From contig JACOUP010000008.1 in the NCBI GenBank assembly GCA_016177765.1, positions 563,021-627,020 of the forward strand: a DNA stretch of 64,000 bases, written 5' to 3'. A model generated the notes under the pieces. The model saw nothing but the letters and a program-made list of their open reading frames with translations. It was not told where the DNA came from and searched no databases. Both the position numbers and the translations under genes were made by a program. This DNA comes from Deltaproteobacteria bacterium (GTDB lineage: Bacteria; UBA10199; JACPAL01; JACOUP01). Below, one piece after another: positions 50,037-59,444 of the stretch (position 1 is the stretch's first letter; each line of letters opens with the position of its first letter).

Positions 50037-52687
50037 CCGAAACCCTCTATCTCATCGACGCCTCCGGTTATATCTTCCGGGCCTACTATGCCATCCGGCC
50101 GCTCTCCAATTCCAAAGGGCTCCCGACCAACGCCCTTTACGGTTTTACCGCGATGCTTTTGAAACTGATTAAAGAGGAAAGACCAGACCATATCGCCTGC
50201 GTCTTTGATGTCGCGCGCAAGACCTTTCGGAACGAAAAATACCCGGCTTACAAGGCGAACCGTGCCGAACCGCCGCCCGATCTTGTCCCCCAGTTCCCCT
50301 ACTTTCGCAAGATCGCCCGGGCGCTGAACATCCCTGTCCTGGAACTGGCCAACTATGAGGCGGATGACGTGATCGGCACCGTTGCCAAAAAGATGGAGCG
50401 GCGAAAATTAAAAACCGTGATTGTCACGGGGGACAAGGACCTGATGCAGTTGGTGAATGAAAAAGTGGTGATTTATGACTCGATGAAGGAAAAACGGATC
50501 GGGATCCCGGAGGTGAAAGAGCGGTTCGGCGTCCTGCCGGAACAGGTGGCGGATGTCTTGGCGCTGGCCGGTGACTCTTCGGATAATATCCCCGGCGTCC
50601 CCGGGGTTGGAGAAAAAACTGCAATGAAGTTGACCCAAGAATTTGGATCGATCGAAAACCTTTTAAAAAATTTGAGTAAGGTCGATGGAAAACTCAAGGA
50701 AAAGTTGGAGGCCCACACCAAGGAGGCAAGACTCTTCAAAGAATTGGCAACCATCTTGACCGACGTCCCGATCGACTACGATTTTAAAGACTTTGCGGTG
50801 AGTGAACCGGATACCAAGGCCTTGCAGGAACTTTTTGGTGAACTGGAATTTCACCGCTTTTTAAACGAGCTCGCCCCCCAGCAAACCCTCTCCAAGAAAG
50901 GGTACCACTTGGTCTTAAGACAAGGGGAGTGGGAGACGCTCGTTGACAATTTGAAAAACTCCAGCGGGTTTGCCTTCGATTTGGAAACGACCGCGGTCGA
51001 CCCGATGAAGGCCCACCTCGTCGGTCTCTCCTTCTCCTTTAAAACAGGAGAGGCGTACTACGTCCCGGTCGGTCACACCAAGGCGAGCCTTCAACTCTCC
51101 AAAACAACCGTCTTCGACGACCTAAAACCGGTCTTTGAAGATCCGAAGATCCCAAAGTATGGACAGAATATGAAGTACGACCTGACCGTTCTCAAACGGT
51201 ATGGCCTGACCGTCAAAGGAGTACTGTCTGATTCGATGATCGCCTCCTACCTGATCCGCCCGGAGGGGAATCATAATCTGGAACTGCTGGCCCAGGAATA
51301 CTTAAGCCACAAGGTTACTACCTATAAAGAAGTGGTCGGAAGTGGGAAAGAGGAAAAGAATTTTTCAGAGGTGGACCTTGCAAGTGCCTGCGACTACTCC
51401 TGCGAAGATGCCGATGTGACTTATCGCCTGATCCAGATTTTAATGCCAAAACTTAAAGAAAAAAACTTAGAACAGCTTTTTCGAACCGTCGAGATGCCGC
51501 TCATGGAGGTCCTGCTCGTGATGGAGATGAACGGAATCAAGGTGGACCCCAAGGCCCTTGGAATAATTTCAGAGGAGTATGCCAAAAAGTTGAAGGCCCT
51601 TGAAAAACAAATCTACAAGATCGCCGGTGAAGAATTCAATATCAATTCTCCCAAACAACTGCAGACAATCCTTTTTGAAAAACTGAAACTGCCCCCAGTT
51701 CGCAAGACAAAGACCGGTTACTCAACCGATGCCGAGGTCCTGGAAGAACTGGCTCGGTCCCACGAACTCCCGCAACACCTGGTGGTTTACCGTTTCCTCT
51801 CCAAACTAAAATCGACCTACATCGATGCCTTGCCGGAGATGATCCATCCCGAGACCGGCCGGATCCATACCTCCTTTAACCAGACGGTGGCGGCGACCGG
51901 CCGTCTCTCCTCTTCCGATCCCAATTTGCAGAATATCCCGGCTCGAACAGAGGAAGGGAAAAGGATCCGGGAGGCCTTTGTTGCGGAAAAGGGCGAAAGT
52001 CTCCTCTCCGCCGATTATTCGCAGATTGAACTCCGGCTCCTGGCCCATATGTCGCAGGATAAAAAATTGCTCGCCGCCTTCAAGAAGGATGAGGATATTC
52101 ATCGTCTCACGGCGGCTCAGATTTTTCAAAAAGCCCTGGAAAAGGTCACTGACGAAGAACGGGGAGCGGCCAAAACGGTCAACTTTGCGGTCATCTACGG
52201 TCAGAGCGCCTACGGTCTCTCCCAGCAGTTAGGGATAAAACCGGCCGAGGCGGCCCTCTACATCGAAAATTATTACAGGGAGTATCAAGGGGTCGCCGAC
52301 TACAAGGAAAAAGTTTTGAAGGAGGCCCACAAAACAAAAATGGTCAGTACCCTGCTTGGCCGGCACCGCCACTTTCCAGACATTGAAAGCGCTAATCAGA
52401 ACATCCGGCAGAATGCAGAGCGGATGGCGTTCAACACGATCTTTCAGGGAACCGCTGCCGACATTATAAAGGTGGCGATGATTCGAATTCATGAAAGATT
52501 ACAGAAAGAAAAACTGGTAGCGAAGCTCCTTCTACAGGTCCATGACGAACTGGTTTTTGAGGTCCCGGAGCAAGAAATCAAAAAGTTAAGCACTCTGGTT
52601 AAAGAGGAGATGGAAGAGGCTACCCAATTGTCAGTCCCGCTGAAGGTCGATATCGGTGTCGGGAAAAACTGGGCGGAGGCGCATTAG
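50033..52687 (+). CDS. polA: DNA polymerase I with apparently intact proofreading domain
   Basis: 884 aa; GTG start at 50033 in a 4-base overlap with hemB. The 5'-nuclease domain (about 1-290) has YIFRAYYA and VTGDKDLMQLV. The 3'-5' exonuclease domain keeps Exo I (FDLETT), Exo II (GQNMKYDL) and Exo III (YSCED), so proofreading is probably active, unlike the decayed domain of many Gram-positive Pol I. Polymerase motifs A (SADYSQIELR), B (KTVNFAVIYGQSAYG) and C (VHDELVFE) are intact. Its end overlaps the convergent FHA gene by 4 bases. Confidence 0.97.
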   Translation: MTETLYLIDASGYIFRAYYAIRPLSNSKGLPTNALYGFTAMLLKLIKEERPDHIACVFDVARKTFRNEKYPAYKANRAEPPPDLVPQFPYFRKIARALNIPVLELANYEADDVIGTVAKKMERRKLKTVIVTGDKDLMQLVNEKVVIYDSMKEKRIGIPEVKERFGVLPEQVADVLALAGDSSDNIPGVPGVGEKTAMKLTQEFGSIENLLKNLSKVDGKLKEKLEAHTKEARLFKELATILTDVPIDYDFKDFAVSEPDTKALQELFGELEFHRFLNELAPQQTLSKKGYHLVLRQGEWETLVDNLKNSSGFAFDLETTAVDPMKAHLVGLSFSFKTGEAYYVPVGHTKASLQLSKTTVFDDLKPVFEDPKIPKYGQNMKYDLTVLKRYGLTVKGVLSDSMIASYLIRPEGNHNLELLAQEYLSHKVTTYKEVVGSGKEEKNFSEVDLASACDYSCEDADVTYRLIQILMPKLKEKNLEQLFRTVEMPLMEVLLVMEMNGIKVDPKALGIISEEYAKKLKALEKQIYKIAGEEFNINSPKQLQTILFEKLKLPPVRKTKTGYSTDAEVLEELARSHELPQHLVVYRFLSKLKSTYIDALPEMIHPETGRIHTSFNQTVAATGRLSSSDPNLQNIPARTEEGKRIREAFVAEKGESLLSADYSQIELRLLAHMSQDKKLLAAFKKDEDIHRLTAAQIFQKALEKVTDEERGAAKTVNFAVIYGQSAYGLSQQLGIKPAEAALYIENYYREYQGVADYKEKVLKEAHKTKMVSTLLGRHRHFPDIESANQNIRQNAERMAFNTIFQGTAADIIKVAMIRIHERLQKEKLVAKLLLQVHDELVFEVPEQEIKKLSTLVKEEMEEATQLSVPLKVDIGVGKNWAEAH

Positions 52688-53736
52688 GTACGAAATAGAA
52701 ACTGGGCGTTGCCGATCTTGAATTCGTCCCCCGGCTTGAGCGTGTACTCCTTGACTTTCTTTCCGTTAACCAGCGTCCCGTTGGAGGAATCAAGATCGAT
52801 CACCACGTAACTGTTCCCCCGTTTTTCAACGATCGCATGTTTGCGCGAGATCCTCGATTCCGACAGGACAACGGTATTGGAAGGGGAACGACCGATAGTG
52901 ACTGGTTCGGTCAAATTGAACTCCTGCAACATCTTGCCGTTTTCCATCTGGACCAGCACTGGAATGACCTGTTTTTTAGCCGACGGCACCTGGATCTGTT
53001 TGGGGGGGGGAGGGATTGAAACCTCCGAGTCTTTAGCCGTCAAGTCCTGCAGTTCCTCTTCAAAGGGATCCTCTTCCGTCAGATAGGAATAATCCGACGC
53101 CTCCGGCTTGACTTCTTCAGAATCATCCTGCGCCTCTTCCCGGATAATCTCAGCCACCTTGGCCTTCAGACTCTGCGCGGCGGCCGGTTTCTTGTCAGTC
53201 TTGCGAGGCGCTGTCTGTGGGAGATCTTCCCCCTCAAACAGTTTTTGATACCTCTGGATCGCCCCGGAGAATTGTTCTAACGCCTTTTCCAAACGGCCTA
53301 TCTCTGCTGACTCCTTCGATTCCAACTCCTTAAACTGGGATTCCTCATATTCCCCGATCATATGCCGGAACTTGGCCTCTTCCAGAATCTGCTGGCGCAG
53401 GGCCATTTGCCTCTCTAGTGTTGACTGCTTCTTGGACAAATCGGCCAGTTCCCTGTCCACCTGGCCTTTCAGCTCAACAAACCGGGCCGTGGTCTCATCA
53501 AACTTTTGCTGGTATTCCCCCTTGATCTTTTTGTAGACCGTCTCGCTGACTTTTTCCTTATTCGCCTCGGCCTTTTGCATCCTCCCTCTTAGAAGGTCTC
53601 TTTCTTTCTTGAGACCATCCCCCTCTTGGAGCAGTTTTTCATTCAGGGTAGGGGCCACCGTCACGTCAGGGGAGGAAGGACCCTCTGAGGGGACCGTAAT
53701 ATTCCTATCGGTATACTCACTGGTAGAAGAAGGCAT
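52684..53736 (-). CDS. FHA-domain protein with long coiled coil
   Basis: 350 aa. Residues about 30-160 form a charged coiled coil (KERDLLRGRMQKAEANKEKVSE, LERQMALRQQILEEAKFRHM). An acidic linker follows, then a C-terminal forkhead-associated domain (about 255-350) with GRSPSN, SRKHA and SSNGTLVNGKKV, the phosphothreonine-binding residues. Cytoplasmic, with no signal peptide. It may be a scaffold downstream of a Ser/Thr kinase, but no kinase is encoded in the window. Confidence 0.88.
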   Translation of the reverse strand: MPSSTSEYTDRNITVPSEGPSSPDVTVAPTLNEKLLQEGDGLKKERDLLRGRMQKAEANKEKVSETVYKKIKGEYQQKFDETTARFVELKGQVDRELADLSKKQSTLERQMALRQQILEEAKFRHMIGEYEESQFKELESKESAEIGRLEKALEQFSGAIQRYQKLFEGEDLPQTAPRKTDKKPAAAQSLKAKVAEIIREEAQDDSEEVKPEASDYSYLTEEDPFEEELQDLTAKDSEVSIPPPPKQIQVPSAKKQVIPVLVQMENGKMLQEFNLTEPVTIGRSPSNTVVLSESRISRKHAIVEKRGNSYVVIDLDSSNGTLVNGKKVKEYTLKPGDEFKIGNAQFLFRT

Positions 53737-53779
53737 CTCTCAAGTATTCTAAACGAAAGGGGGTTTCTTGTAAAGGTAC

Positions 53780-54349
53780 CTAAAACTGGACCTTGGGCGC
53801 CTCCTTGGCCCCTTCGGCCGCCTTGAAGTAGGCCTCCTTCTTGGCAAACCCCATCACGCGGGCCACGATAGCACCGGGGAACCGCTGGACCTCGATATTA
53901 AAGGCCTGAACGACCCCATTGTACCGTTGTCGCTCGACGGCGATCCGGTTCTCCGTCCCGGCCAGTTCATCCTGGAGGGCCAAGAAGTTCTGGTTGGCCT
54001 TGAGATCAGGATACCGTTCCACAATCAGGAGCAAACGGGAGAGGGCGCCATCCATCTCCTGGCTCGCCTGGACTTTTTCGTTGATTGTTTTGGCCCCACC
54101 CAATTTTGCCCGGGCCTCGGCAACTTTTTCAAAGACCTCTTTTTCATGGGCGGCATACCCCTTTACCGTTTCCACCAGATTTGGGATGAGATCGTTGCGC
54201 CGTTGAAGGACATTCTCCACCTGCGCCCAGGAGCCGGTCACCGATTCATTCAGGGTCACCAGTTCATTGTACTTGGAGACACAGGAACCCCCCCCTAGCA
54301 AAAGCATAAAGACAATAAACCCGGCAACGATCCATTTTGTTTTCATCAT
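53780..54349 (-). CDS. lemA: LemA family protein
   Basis: 189 aa: an N-terminal hydrophobic helix (WIVAGFIVFMLLLGGGSC, with a cysteine that could be lipidated), then the LemA helical bundle with YNELVTLNESVTGSWAQVENVLQRRNDLIPNLVETVKGYAAHE and NRIAVERQRYNGVVQAFN. Function of LemA proteins is unsettled. It is commonly next to a TPM-domain gene, as here. Confidence 0.93.
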   Translation of the reverse strand: MMKTKWIVAGFIVFMLLLGGGSCVSKYNELVTLNESVTGSWAQVENVLQRRNDLIPNLVETVKGYAAHEKEVFEKVAEARAKLGGAKTINEKVQASQEMDGALSRLLLIVERYPDLKANQNFLALQDELAGTENRIAVERQRYNGVVQAFNIEVQRFPGAIVARVMGFAKKEAYFKAAEGAKEAPKVQF

Positions 54350-54406
54350 TGGCCTCCCCGTTCTTTCTATTCATCATTATTCTACCAAGAATTGTCAAGA
54401 CACGAT

Positions 54407-55153
54407 CTACCACCTTCCCGAAGCGCCACCACCCCCAGAGGACCCTCCTCCAAAACCGCCAAAACCTCCCCCAGAATCACTTCCCCTTCCCCCACCACCA
54501 CCGCGACCGATGAAGAAAAAGAGGAGCCACGGGTACCGCAACACCAAAAAGGCAAGGAGCAGGATCAACAGGAAAGTCAAAACCTTGGCACCCGGGCTCA
54601 GCGCCAAATCTTCCGCCTCGCCCAGGTGACTGACCGGCACCCCTTCCAGGGTAAACTGATAATGATCAGACAAACGGGTAACCAGGACTTGAGCCGCCTG
54701 GAGGAACCCCTCGCCATATTCCCCTTTTTTGAAATAAGGGAATAAGACCTCCCTCAGGATCCTTCCGGCATAGGCATCGTTCACCACCTCTTCCAGTCCG
54801 TAACCAACCTCAACCCGCGCGGTCCGGTCATGGATCGCCGCCAAAAGAAGGAGGCCATTATTTTTCCCCTTTTTGCCGATCCCCCATTTTTCAAAAAGTT
54901 TCACGGCATACCCTTCGATATCTTCCCCTTCGAGAGAAGGGACCGTCACCATCGTCATCTCAATCCCGCTCGCCTTTTCCAGTTGATGGGACAAGGCCGA
55001 CAGTTGAGCCTTATGATTCGCATCAATCACCCCGGCAAAGTCGTTGACCCAAGGGTGCTTCACCCAACCCGCAGGTTTGGACAGATCCGCAGCCAGTGCC
55101 CAAGGAGTGACAAGAAGAGAGAGCGCCGCTAATAAAAGGAGTGACTTTTTCAT
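54407..55153 (-). CDS. TPM-domain (YgcG-like) membrane protein
   Basis: Start ATG at 55153 (MKKSLLLLAALSLLVTPWALA, signal peptide). The TPM domain (about 30-170) includes VNDFAGVIDANHKAQLSALSHQLEK, and KKGKNNGLLLLAAIHDRTARVEVGYGLEEV. One membrane helix follows (AKVLTFLLILLLAFLVLRYPWLLFFF), then a Gly/Ser tail (GGGFGGFGGGSSGGGG). It pairs with lemA. GWVKHPWVND in the TPM start is encoded over a palindromic repeat unit read in a shifted frame. Confidence 0.9.
   Translation of the reverse strand: MKKSLLLLAALSLLVTPWALAADLSKPAGWVKHPWVNDFAGVIDANHKAQLSALSHQLEKASGIEMTMVTVPSLEGEDIEGYAVKLFEKWGIGKKGKNNGLLLLAAIHDRTARVEVGYGLEEVVNDAYAGRILREVLFPYFKKGEYGEGFLQAAQVLVTRLSDHYQFTLEGVPVSHLGEAEDLALSPGAKVLTFLLILLLAFLVLRYPWLLFFFIGRGGGGGRGSDSGGGFGGFGGGSSGGGGASGRW
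55048..55069. repeat. palindromic unit in the TPM gene (shifted frame)
   Basis: GGGTG-CTT-CACCC with AAG before it. Read on the coding strand as Trp-Val-Lys-His-Pro-Trp, a different frame from the Gly-Asp-Ser-Pro copies. Confidence 0.65.
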
Positions 55154-55189
55154 GAGGTCGGCACTATATAAGGATGGGCTTGTGACTGG

Positions 55190-55208
55190 CAAGGGTGATT
55201 CACTCAAG
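55190..55208. repeat. palindromic unit upstream of the TPM gene
   Basis: GGGTG-ATT-CACTC with AAG on both sides, 37 bases upstream of the ATG at 55153. A clearly intergenic copy of the same family, with one G-T wobble in the stem. Confidence 0.7.
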
Positions 55209-55268
55209 ATCCTATGAACCTCAAACACCTCCTCTTTTTTTTGGTCCCGATGCTCTGTTGGGGAGATG

Positions 55269-55330
55269 AGGGGTCAAGTCCTTTGTTGACTAAAACTTTC
55301 GAAAATTAGCTAACAAAGGACTTGACCCCT
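55269..55330. repeat. REP-like long inverted repeat
   Basis: Perfect 19-bp arms AGGGGTCAAGTCCTTTGTT (55269-55287) and its complement (55312-55330), with a 24-base loop. GGGGTCAAGTC is a common start of REP-type elements associated with REP-associated tyrosine transposases; none is seen in the window. It lies 6 bases after the cyclase gene end and could also act as a transcription terminator. Confidence 0.8.
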
Positions 55331-55336
55331 TAGGCA

Positions 55337-57346
55337 CTAGGCACAGCGTTGGACAAAAAACTGCGAAGGGCCATCTTCGGGGACTTCCTGGAGACAACGC
55401 TGGAACAGGGCCTTTGCTGGAGCAAGACGCCCCTCGCGGAAGGTCGCCAACGCCTCCTGATAAAGAGGCAGGAGACGGAGAACCTCCGAAGGAGGATCGA
55501 CCAAAAGCTCATAAATCCTGACCCACTCTTTCTTCCCGCGTACCTGCACCTCATCGATTTCCCGAAACGGAAAACGCTCCTTCGCCTTTTCATAGGTGGC
55601 TGGTCCCACAAGAATGGAGGTCCCATAGACCTTGTTCAACGCCTCAAGCCGCGAGGCGAGATTCACCGAATCCCCAAGGACCGTATAATCAAACCGATGG
55701 GTGGAACCGATATTCCCCGCGGTCACAACCCCCGTGTTCAGACCAACCCCTACCCGAAGGAGGGGGATCTGAAACTGTCTCTGCCAGATCTTTCCCTTCT
55801 CCCTCACCAACCGGATGAGCGCCGCCGCCGAATCACAAGCCCGCTCGGCATGATCAACCACCGGTAGAGGAGAACCAAATACCGCCATCACCGCGTCCCC
55901 GATATACTTGTCCAAGAGCCCTTTTCGCTCGAGAATAAGATCAGTGGCCGGTGTCAGGTAACTATTGAGGAACTCCACCAAGACCTCAGGCGGCGTTGCC
56001 TCGACAAGGGAGGTAAAATTACGGATGTCCGCAAAAAAGACGGTGAGTTCCTTTCTCTCCCCCCCCAAGCGGATCTTTTCCGGGTGATCCGAGAGTTCGC
56101 GAATAACGTCACGTGAAAGATAGTGTTCAAAGGTCTCGCTGATAAACCTCTTTTTCTTTTCCTGAACCAGGTAATCGTAAAGGGAAAGACCCCCGTAACT
56201 CAAGACGGTCGAAAAGAACGGATAGATATTCTGCAAAACTAATCCTTTTTGAACAAAAAGAAAATGGATGACCCCCCATTGAGCCAGCAAAACCCCCAAA
56301 AAGATAAAAAAGTCGGCGATCGGACGCAAACGGGGAATGAGCAGTCCCAACACAAACGCGGGAATAAGGATCAAAAGCCATGAAAGCCGATCGGTCACCC
56401 GGTCCCGCCTTAGGAAATCCTCCCGAAGCAGGTTGTCGATCGTATTGGCCTGAAGGAGGGTTGAGGCCATCAATGGATCAAGGGGGGTCGGCCGGTTGTC
56501 TTCGAGACCCGCCGCCATCGCCCCGACGAGCACCACCTTACCCTTAAGCGAGAGGGAACGGTTTTCCCCCTTTAAGAGATCGACGGCACTGATCCTGGAA
56601 AAACCATTCCCTCGAAAGTTGATCAGAAACTCCCCTTGAGGAGTCAGCGGAAGTTTTTGCAGCCAAGAGGGACCATCATCACCCAGAACCGTGAGCGCCG
56701 CCTGAAGAGAAAGAGAAGGAAAAAAGTGATCCCGGTAACGGATCACGAGAGAGGTCTGCCGGACTGTTCCATCGGTGTCGTTCAAAAAGTTGAAAAAACC
56801 CTGCCTTTCACCACCCGGGAGGTCGGCAAAGAGGGGGAGGACCCCCTGGAGACCGATCGCCTCCTTCAGATGCGGCCAGGGAGGAATATTTTTCAATGTG
56901 GACTGCCGGATATTTTCGAAGGAAAGAGGATCTTCTCTCTGTTCGATCCCCTTTTCCTTCATCTCCTCATCGGTCATCAGAAAAAAGTAGCCGACCACAA
57001 TCTCGGGATAACGGCGAAGGGTGCGTGAAAGGAGGATATCTTCCGGGTTCCCTGAAGGTTCCGAGAAAAAAATGTCGGGGACGATGACCTTGGCCCCTTG
57101 ATCCACCAATTTTTCAAAGAGACGCGCCAGCAGGCCCCTGGGCCATGGCCATCGACCGAGCGCCTCAAGGCTCTTTTCATCAATGGAAACGATCACCACC
57201 TGATCGGTAGGGTTGAGGGGGCCTCTCAGGGTAAAATGGAGGTCGTAAAATTTTCTTTCCATGACCTCAAAGGGATGAGGACGAACGAAAGAAAGAAGGA
57301 GCGCAAAAAGCGTAAACCCCAGGGCAAGGAGGTAGAATCGCCGCAT
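55337..57346 (-). CDS. CHASE2-domain class III adenylate/guanylate cyclase
   Basis: 669 aa. TM1 at the N-terminus (LLALGFTLFALLLSFV), an extracytoplasmic CHASE2 domain (about 25-300) with VVIVSIDEKSLEALGRWPWPR, and three membrane helices (about 310-390). A catalytic cyclase domain (about 430-620) follows with metal Asp in FFADIRNFTSL, LLDKYIGDAVMAVFGSP, and the substrate-binding stretch YTVLGDSVNLASRLEALN. The short C-terminus has a TPR-like stretch. It makes cAMP (more likely) or cGMP in response to an outside signal. The cNMP-binding protease at 36-38 kb is a possible receiver of the product. Confidence 0.93.
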   Translation of the reverse strand: MRRFYLLALGFTLFALLLSFVRPHPFEVMERKFYDLHFTLRGPLNPTDQVVIVSIDEKSLEALGRWPWPRGLLARLFEKLVDQGAKVIVPDIFFSEPSGNPEDILLSRTLRRYPEIVVGYFFLMTDEEMKEKGIEQREDPLSFENIRQSTLKNIPPWPHLKEAIGLQGVLPLFADLPGGERQGFFNFLNDTDGTVRQTSLVIRYRDHFFPSLSLQAALTVLGDDGPSWLQKLPLTPQGEFLINFRGNGFSRISAVDLLKGENRSLSLKGKVVLVGAMAAGLEDNRPTPLDPLMASTLLQANTIDNLLREDFLRRDRVTDRLSWLLILIPAFVLGLLIPRLRPIADFFIFLGVLLAQWGVIHFLFVQKGLVLQNIYPFFSTVLSYGGLSLYDYLVQEKKKRFISETFEHYLSRDVIRELSDHPEKIRLGGERKELTVFFADIRNFTSLVEATPPEVLVEFLNSYLTPATDLILERKGLLDKYIGDAVMAVFGSPLPVVDHAERACDSAAALIRLVREKGKIWQRQFQIPLLRVGVGLNTGVVTAGNIGSTHRFDYTVLGDSVNLASRLEALNKVYGTSILVGPATYEKAKERFPFREIDEVQVRGKKEWVRIYELLVDPPSEVLRLLPLYQEALATFREGRLAPAKALFQRCLQEVPEDGPSQFFVQRCA

Positions 57347-57394
57347 AGAAAATTATTTGTCTTTATCCTTCACTTGTGAGATTATTCCTTCGTC

Positions 57395-58396
57395 ATGGAA
57401 AAAGCAATCTCTTCGCCTCAGGCTGGAAAAGTAGCCCTTGTTTCCGCTACACTTCTCCTCCTTGGAGGAATCACCTTTTCACTCACCGAAGGGTGTGGCG
57501 GTTCGGTGGTCCGGGGCGCTGATCGGACTATCACCGGGACACTCGCCAGTAGCTCTCTTGCCACTTCCCCACTCCCGATCAAGTCGCAGGTTGTCGCCTG
57601 TTCCAATCTCAGTATCGTTTGTATCAGCTACAACGGAGGCGAAATTACCGGGACGGTCGATGATCTTTGTACGTTTGCAATGACCTTGACGATCGACACT
57701 GTTTTCTTTTGCTCGTTAGTGACCAAGGACTCCGCCGCCTACCTGGGCCTTTTTGGTTGTGAAGAAAGTGGAGGGGTGGCTGGGGGTCTTCCCATCTTTC
57801 AATCCCCCGATGGCGACACGGATGGGATTGACGCAGACACAGTATCCCTGACCAGTGGAAAGATTGTCGCCAACAATATCTGCAAGGATACGGACCAGGA
57901 TGGGGATGGCCAAAGTGATTTTGACGATACCGATGATGATGGGGATAATATCGCTGACGATAAAGACACCTTTGATCAGACCGGTTGTACCGCCGCGGAC
58001 AGTTACGACAGCAACGCCAACGGCGTCCCGGATATCTTTGAAACAATCTGGGGAACTCTGCCCGATCAGGACAACGATAATATCCCCAATTTTTGTGACA
58101 ACGATCTGGATGGCGACGGGGAGACGAACGACAAGGATACCGATGATGATAATGATGGAACGCCCGATGATACGGATACGGATGCCAATGCCGACGGATT
58201 GGACGATAACCTCGATGCCGATGACGATGGAATGGCCGATTCGGAAGAACAACAACAAACCTGTGAACTGGCCAAATGTGCCAACGACTTTCAGTGCCAG
58301 CTTTATGCCGATGATACCTTGGGTGACGACGACCCAACCAATGATATCGGGACCGATAATATCAAGTGCAGCAGTGGTTGTTGTATGAAGATGTAA
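57395..58396 (+). CDS. acidic thrombospondin type 3-like calcium-binding repeat lipoprotein
   Basis: 333 aa. The N-terminal hydrophobic segment (VALVSATLLLLGGITFSLTEGC) is a probable signal, possibly with lipidated Cys. The second half is Asp/Asn-rich (DTDQDGDGQSDFDDTDDDGDN, DNDLDGDGETNDKDTDDD), typical calcium-binding TSP3/dockerin-like repeats. Six or more cysteines sit near the N- and C-termini (CANDFQCQ, CSSGCCMKM). Probably surface exposed and structural; binding partners are unknown. It is divergent from the cyclase. Confidence 0.8.
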   Translation: MEKAISSPQAGKVALVSATLLLLGGITFSLTEGCGGSVVRGADRTITGTLASSSLATSPLPIKSQVVACSNLSIVCISYNGGEITGTVDDLCTFAMTLTIDTVFFCSLVTKDSAAYLGLFGCEESGGVAGGLPIFQSPDGDTDGIDADTVSLTSGKIVANNICKDTDQDGDGQSDFDDTDDDGDNIADDKDTFDQTGCTAADSYDSNANGVPDIFETIWGTLPDQDNDNIPNFCDNDLDGDGETNDKDTDDDNDGTPDDTDTDANADGLDDNLDADDDGMADSEEQQQTCELAKCANDFQCQLYADDTLGDDDPTNDIGTDNIKCSSGCCMKM

Positions 58397-58406
58397 TCCT
58401 ACCAGC

Positions 58407-59444
58407 ATGGATCAAAAGAAAATCATCAATACCAACATCGAGACGAGTACTCTCCTCCCGACCCCCGAGGAGATAGGGAAGGCGCTGCCTGCCTCCGACA
58501 AGGCGTTAGAGACAGTCCTCCGAGGACGGAAGGCGATTGAGTCTATTTTAGATGGCAAAGACAAAAGGAAATTCCTGGTCGTCGGCCCCTGTTCTATCCA
58601 TGACCCGAAGGCGGCGTTGGAATATGCGGAGAAATTATCGACCCTTGCTAAAAAGGTGGAGGACCGATTCTTCATCGCGATGCGGGTCTACTTTGAAAAA
58701 CCACGAACGACCGTCGGCTGGAAGGGGCTCATCAACGACCCGTTTATGAACGATTCGTTCCAGATTGAAGAAGGGATCAAACTGGCCCGCCGCCTGCTCC
58801 TGCAGATCACGGAGATGGGGCTCGCCACCGCAACCGAGGCGTTGGACCCGATTATCCCGCAGTATCTTTCCGAACTGGTCTCCTGGTCGGCGATCGGTGC
58901 CCGAACGATTGAATCCCAGACACACCGGGAGATGGCCTCCGGTCTTTCAATGCCGGTCGGCTTCAAGAATGGGACCGATGGGAATATTCAGGTGGCGATC
59001 AACGCGATGAAATCAGCGCTTTCCTCCCACCACTTTTTGGGGATCGACGCCAAGGGAAGGACCTCCGTTTTTAAAACAAAGGGGAACCGCTATACCCATG
59101 TCGTCTTGCGCGGTGGCAAAAAACCGAATTATGACCGGGTGAGTGTGAAGCAGTGTGAACAGGCGCTGGAAAAGGAGGGTCTACGAAAGGAAATCATGGT
59201 CGATTGCAGTCACGGCAATTCAAACAAGGATCACCGGCAACAACCGGTCGTTTTTAAAAACTGTCTGAAACAGATCGGCGAAGGGAACTCCACCATCATC
59301 GGGATGATGGTGGAGAGCAACCTCTTTGAGGGGAACCAGCCACTCCCTCCTGACCTGAAGGATCTTTCTCAGCTCCAGTACGGCGTCTCCATCACCGACA
59401 AATGCATCGATTGGAAGACAACGGAGGAGATGATCCTCTATTAA
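58407..59444 (+). CDS. aroG: 3-deoxy-7-phosphoheptulonate synthase, AroG type
   Basis: First enzyme of the shikimate pathway (PEP + erythrose-4-phosphate to DAHP). 345 aa, type I-alpha. Conserved parts: LVVGPCSIHDPKAALEYA, MRVYFEKPRTTVGWKGLINDP, ATEALDPIIPQYLSELVSWSAIGARTIESQTHREMASGLSMPVGFKNGTDG and VDCSHGNSNKD. It is 10 bases after the repeat lipoprotein gene. Its stop overlaps the convergent lipoprotein gene by 4 bases. Confidence 0.96.
   Translation: MDQKKIINTNIETSTLLPTPEEIGKALPASDKALETVLRGRKAIESILDGKDKRKFLVVGPCSIHDPKAALEYAEKLSTLAKKVEDRFFIAMRVYFEKPRTTVGWKGLINDPFMNDSFQIEEGIKLARRLLLQITEMGLATATEALDPIIPQYLSELVSWSAIGARTIESQTHREMASGLSMPVGFKNGTDGNIQVAINAMKSALSSHHFLGIDAKGRTSVFKTKGNRYTHVVLRGGKKPNYDRVSVKQCEQALEKEGLRKEIMVDCSHGNSNKDHRQQPVVFKNCLKQIGEGNSTIIGMMVESNLFEGNQPLPPDLKDLSQLQYGVSITDKCIDWKTTEEMILY

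Noticed and set aside
58318-58334. TTGGGTGACGACGACCC in the acidic repeat gene
   Set aside because: It falls within Asp-repeat coding sequence and lacks a paired stem; chance resemblance.
57645-58408. Two 230-aa minus-strand open frames over the acidic repeat gene
   Set aside because: They are antisense shadows of Asp-rich GAT/GAC codons, giving implausible His/Arg or Ile/Gly-rich proteins. The plus-strand frame has a signal peptide and recognisable calcium repeats.
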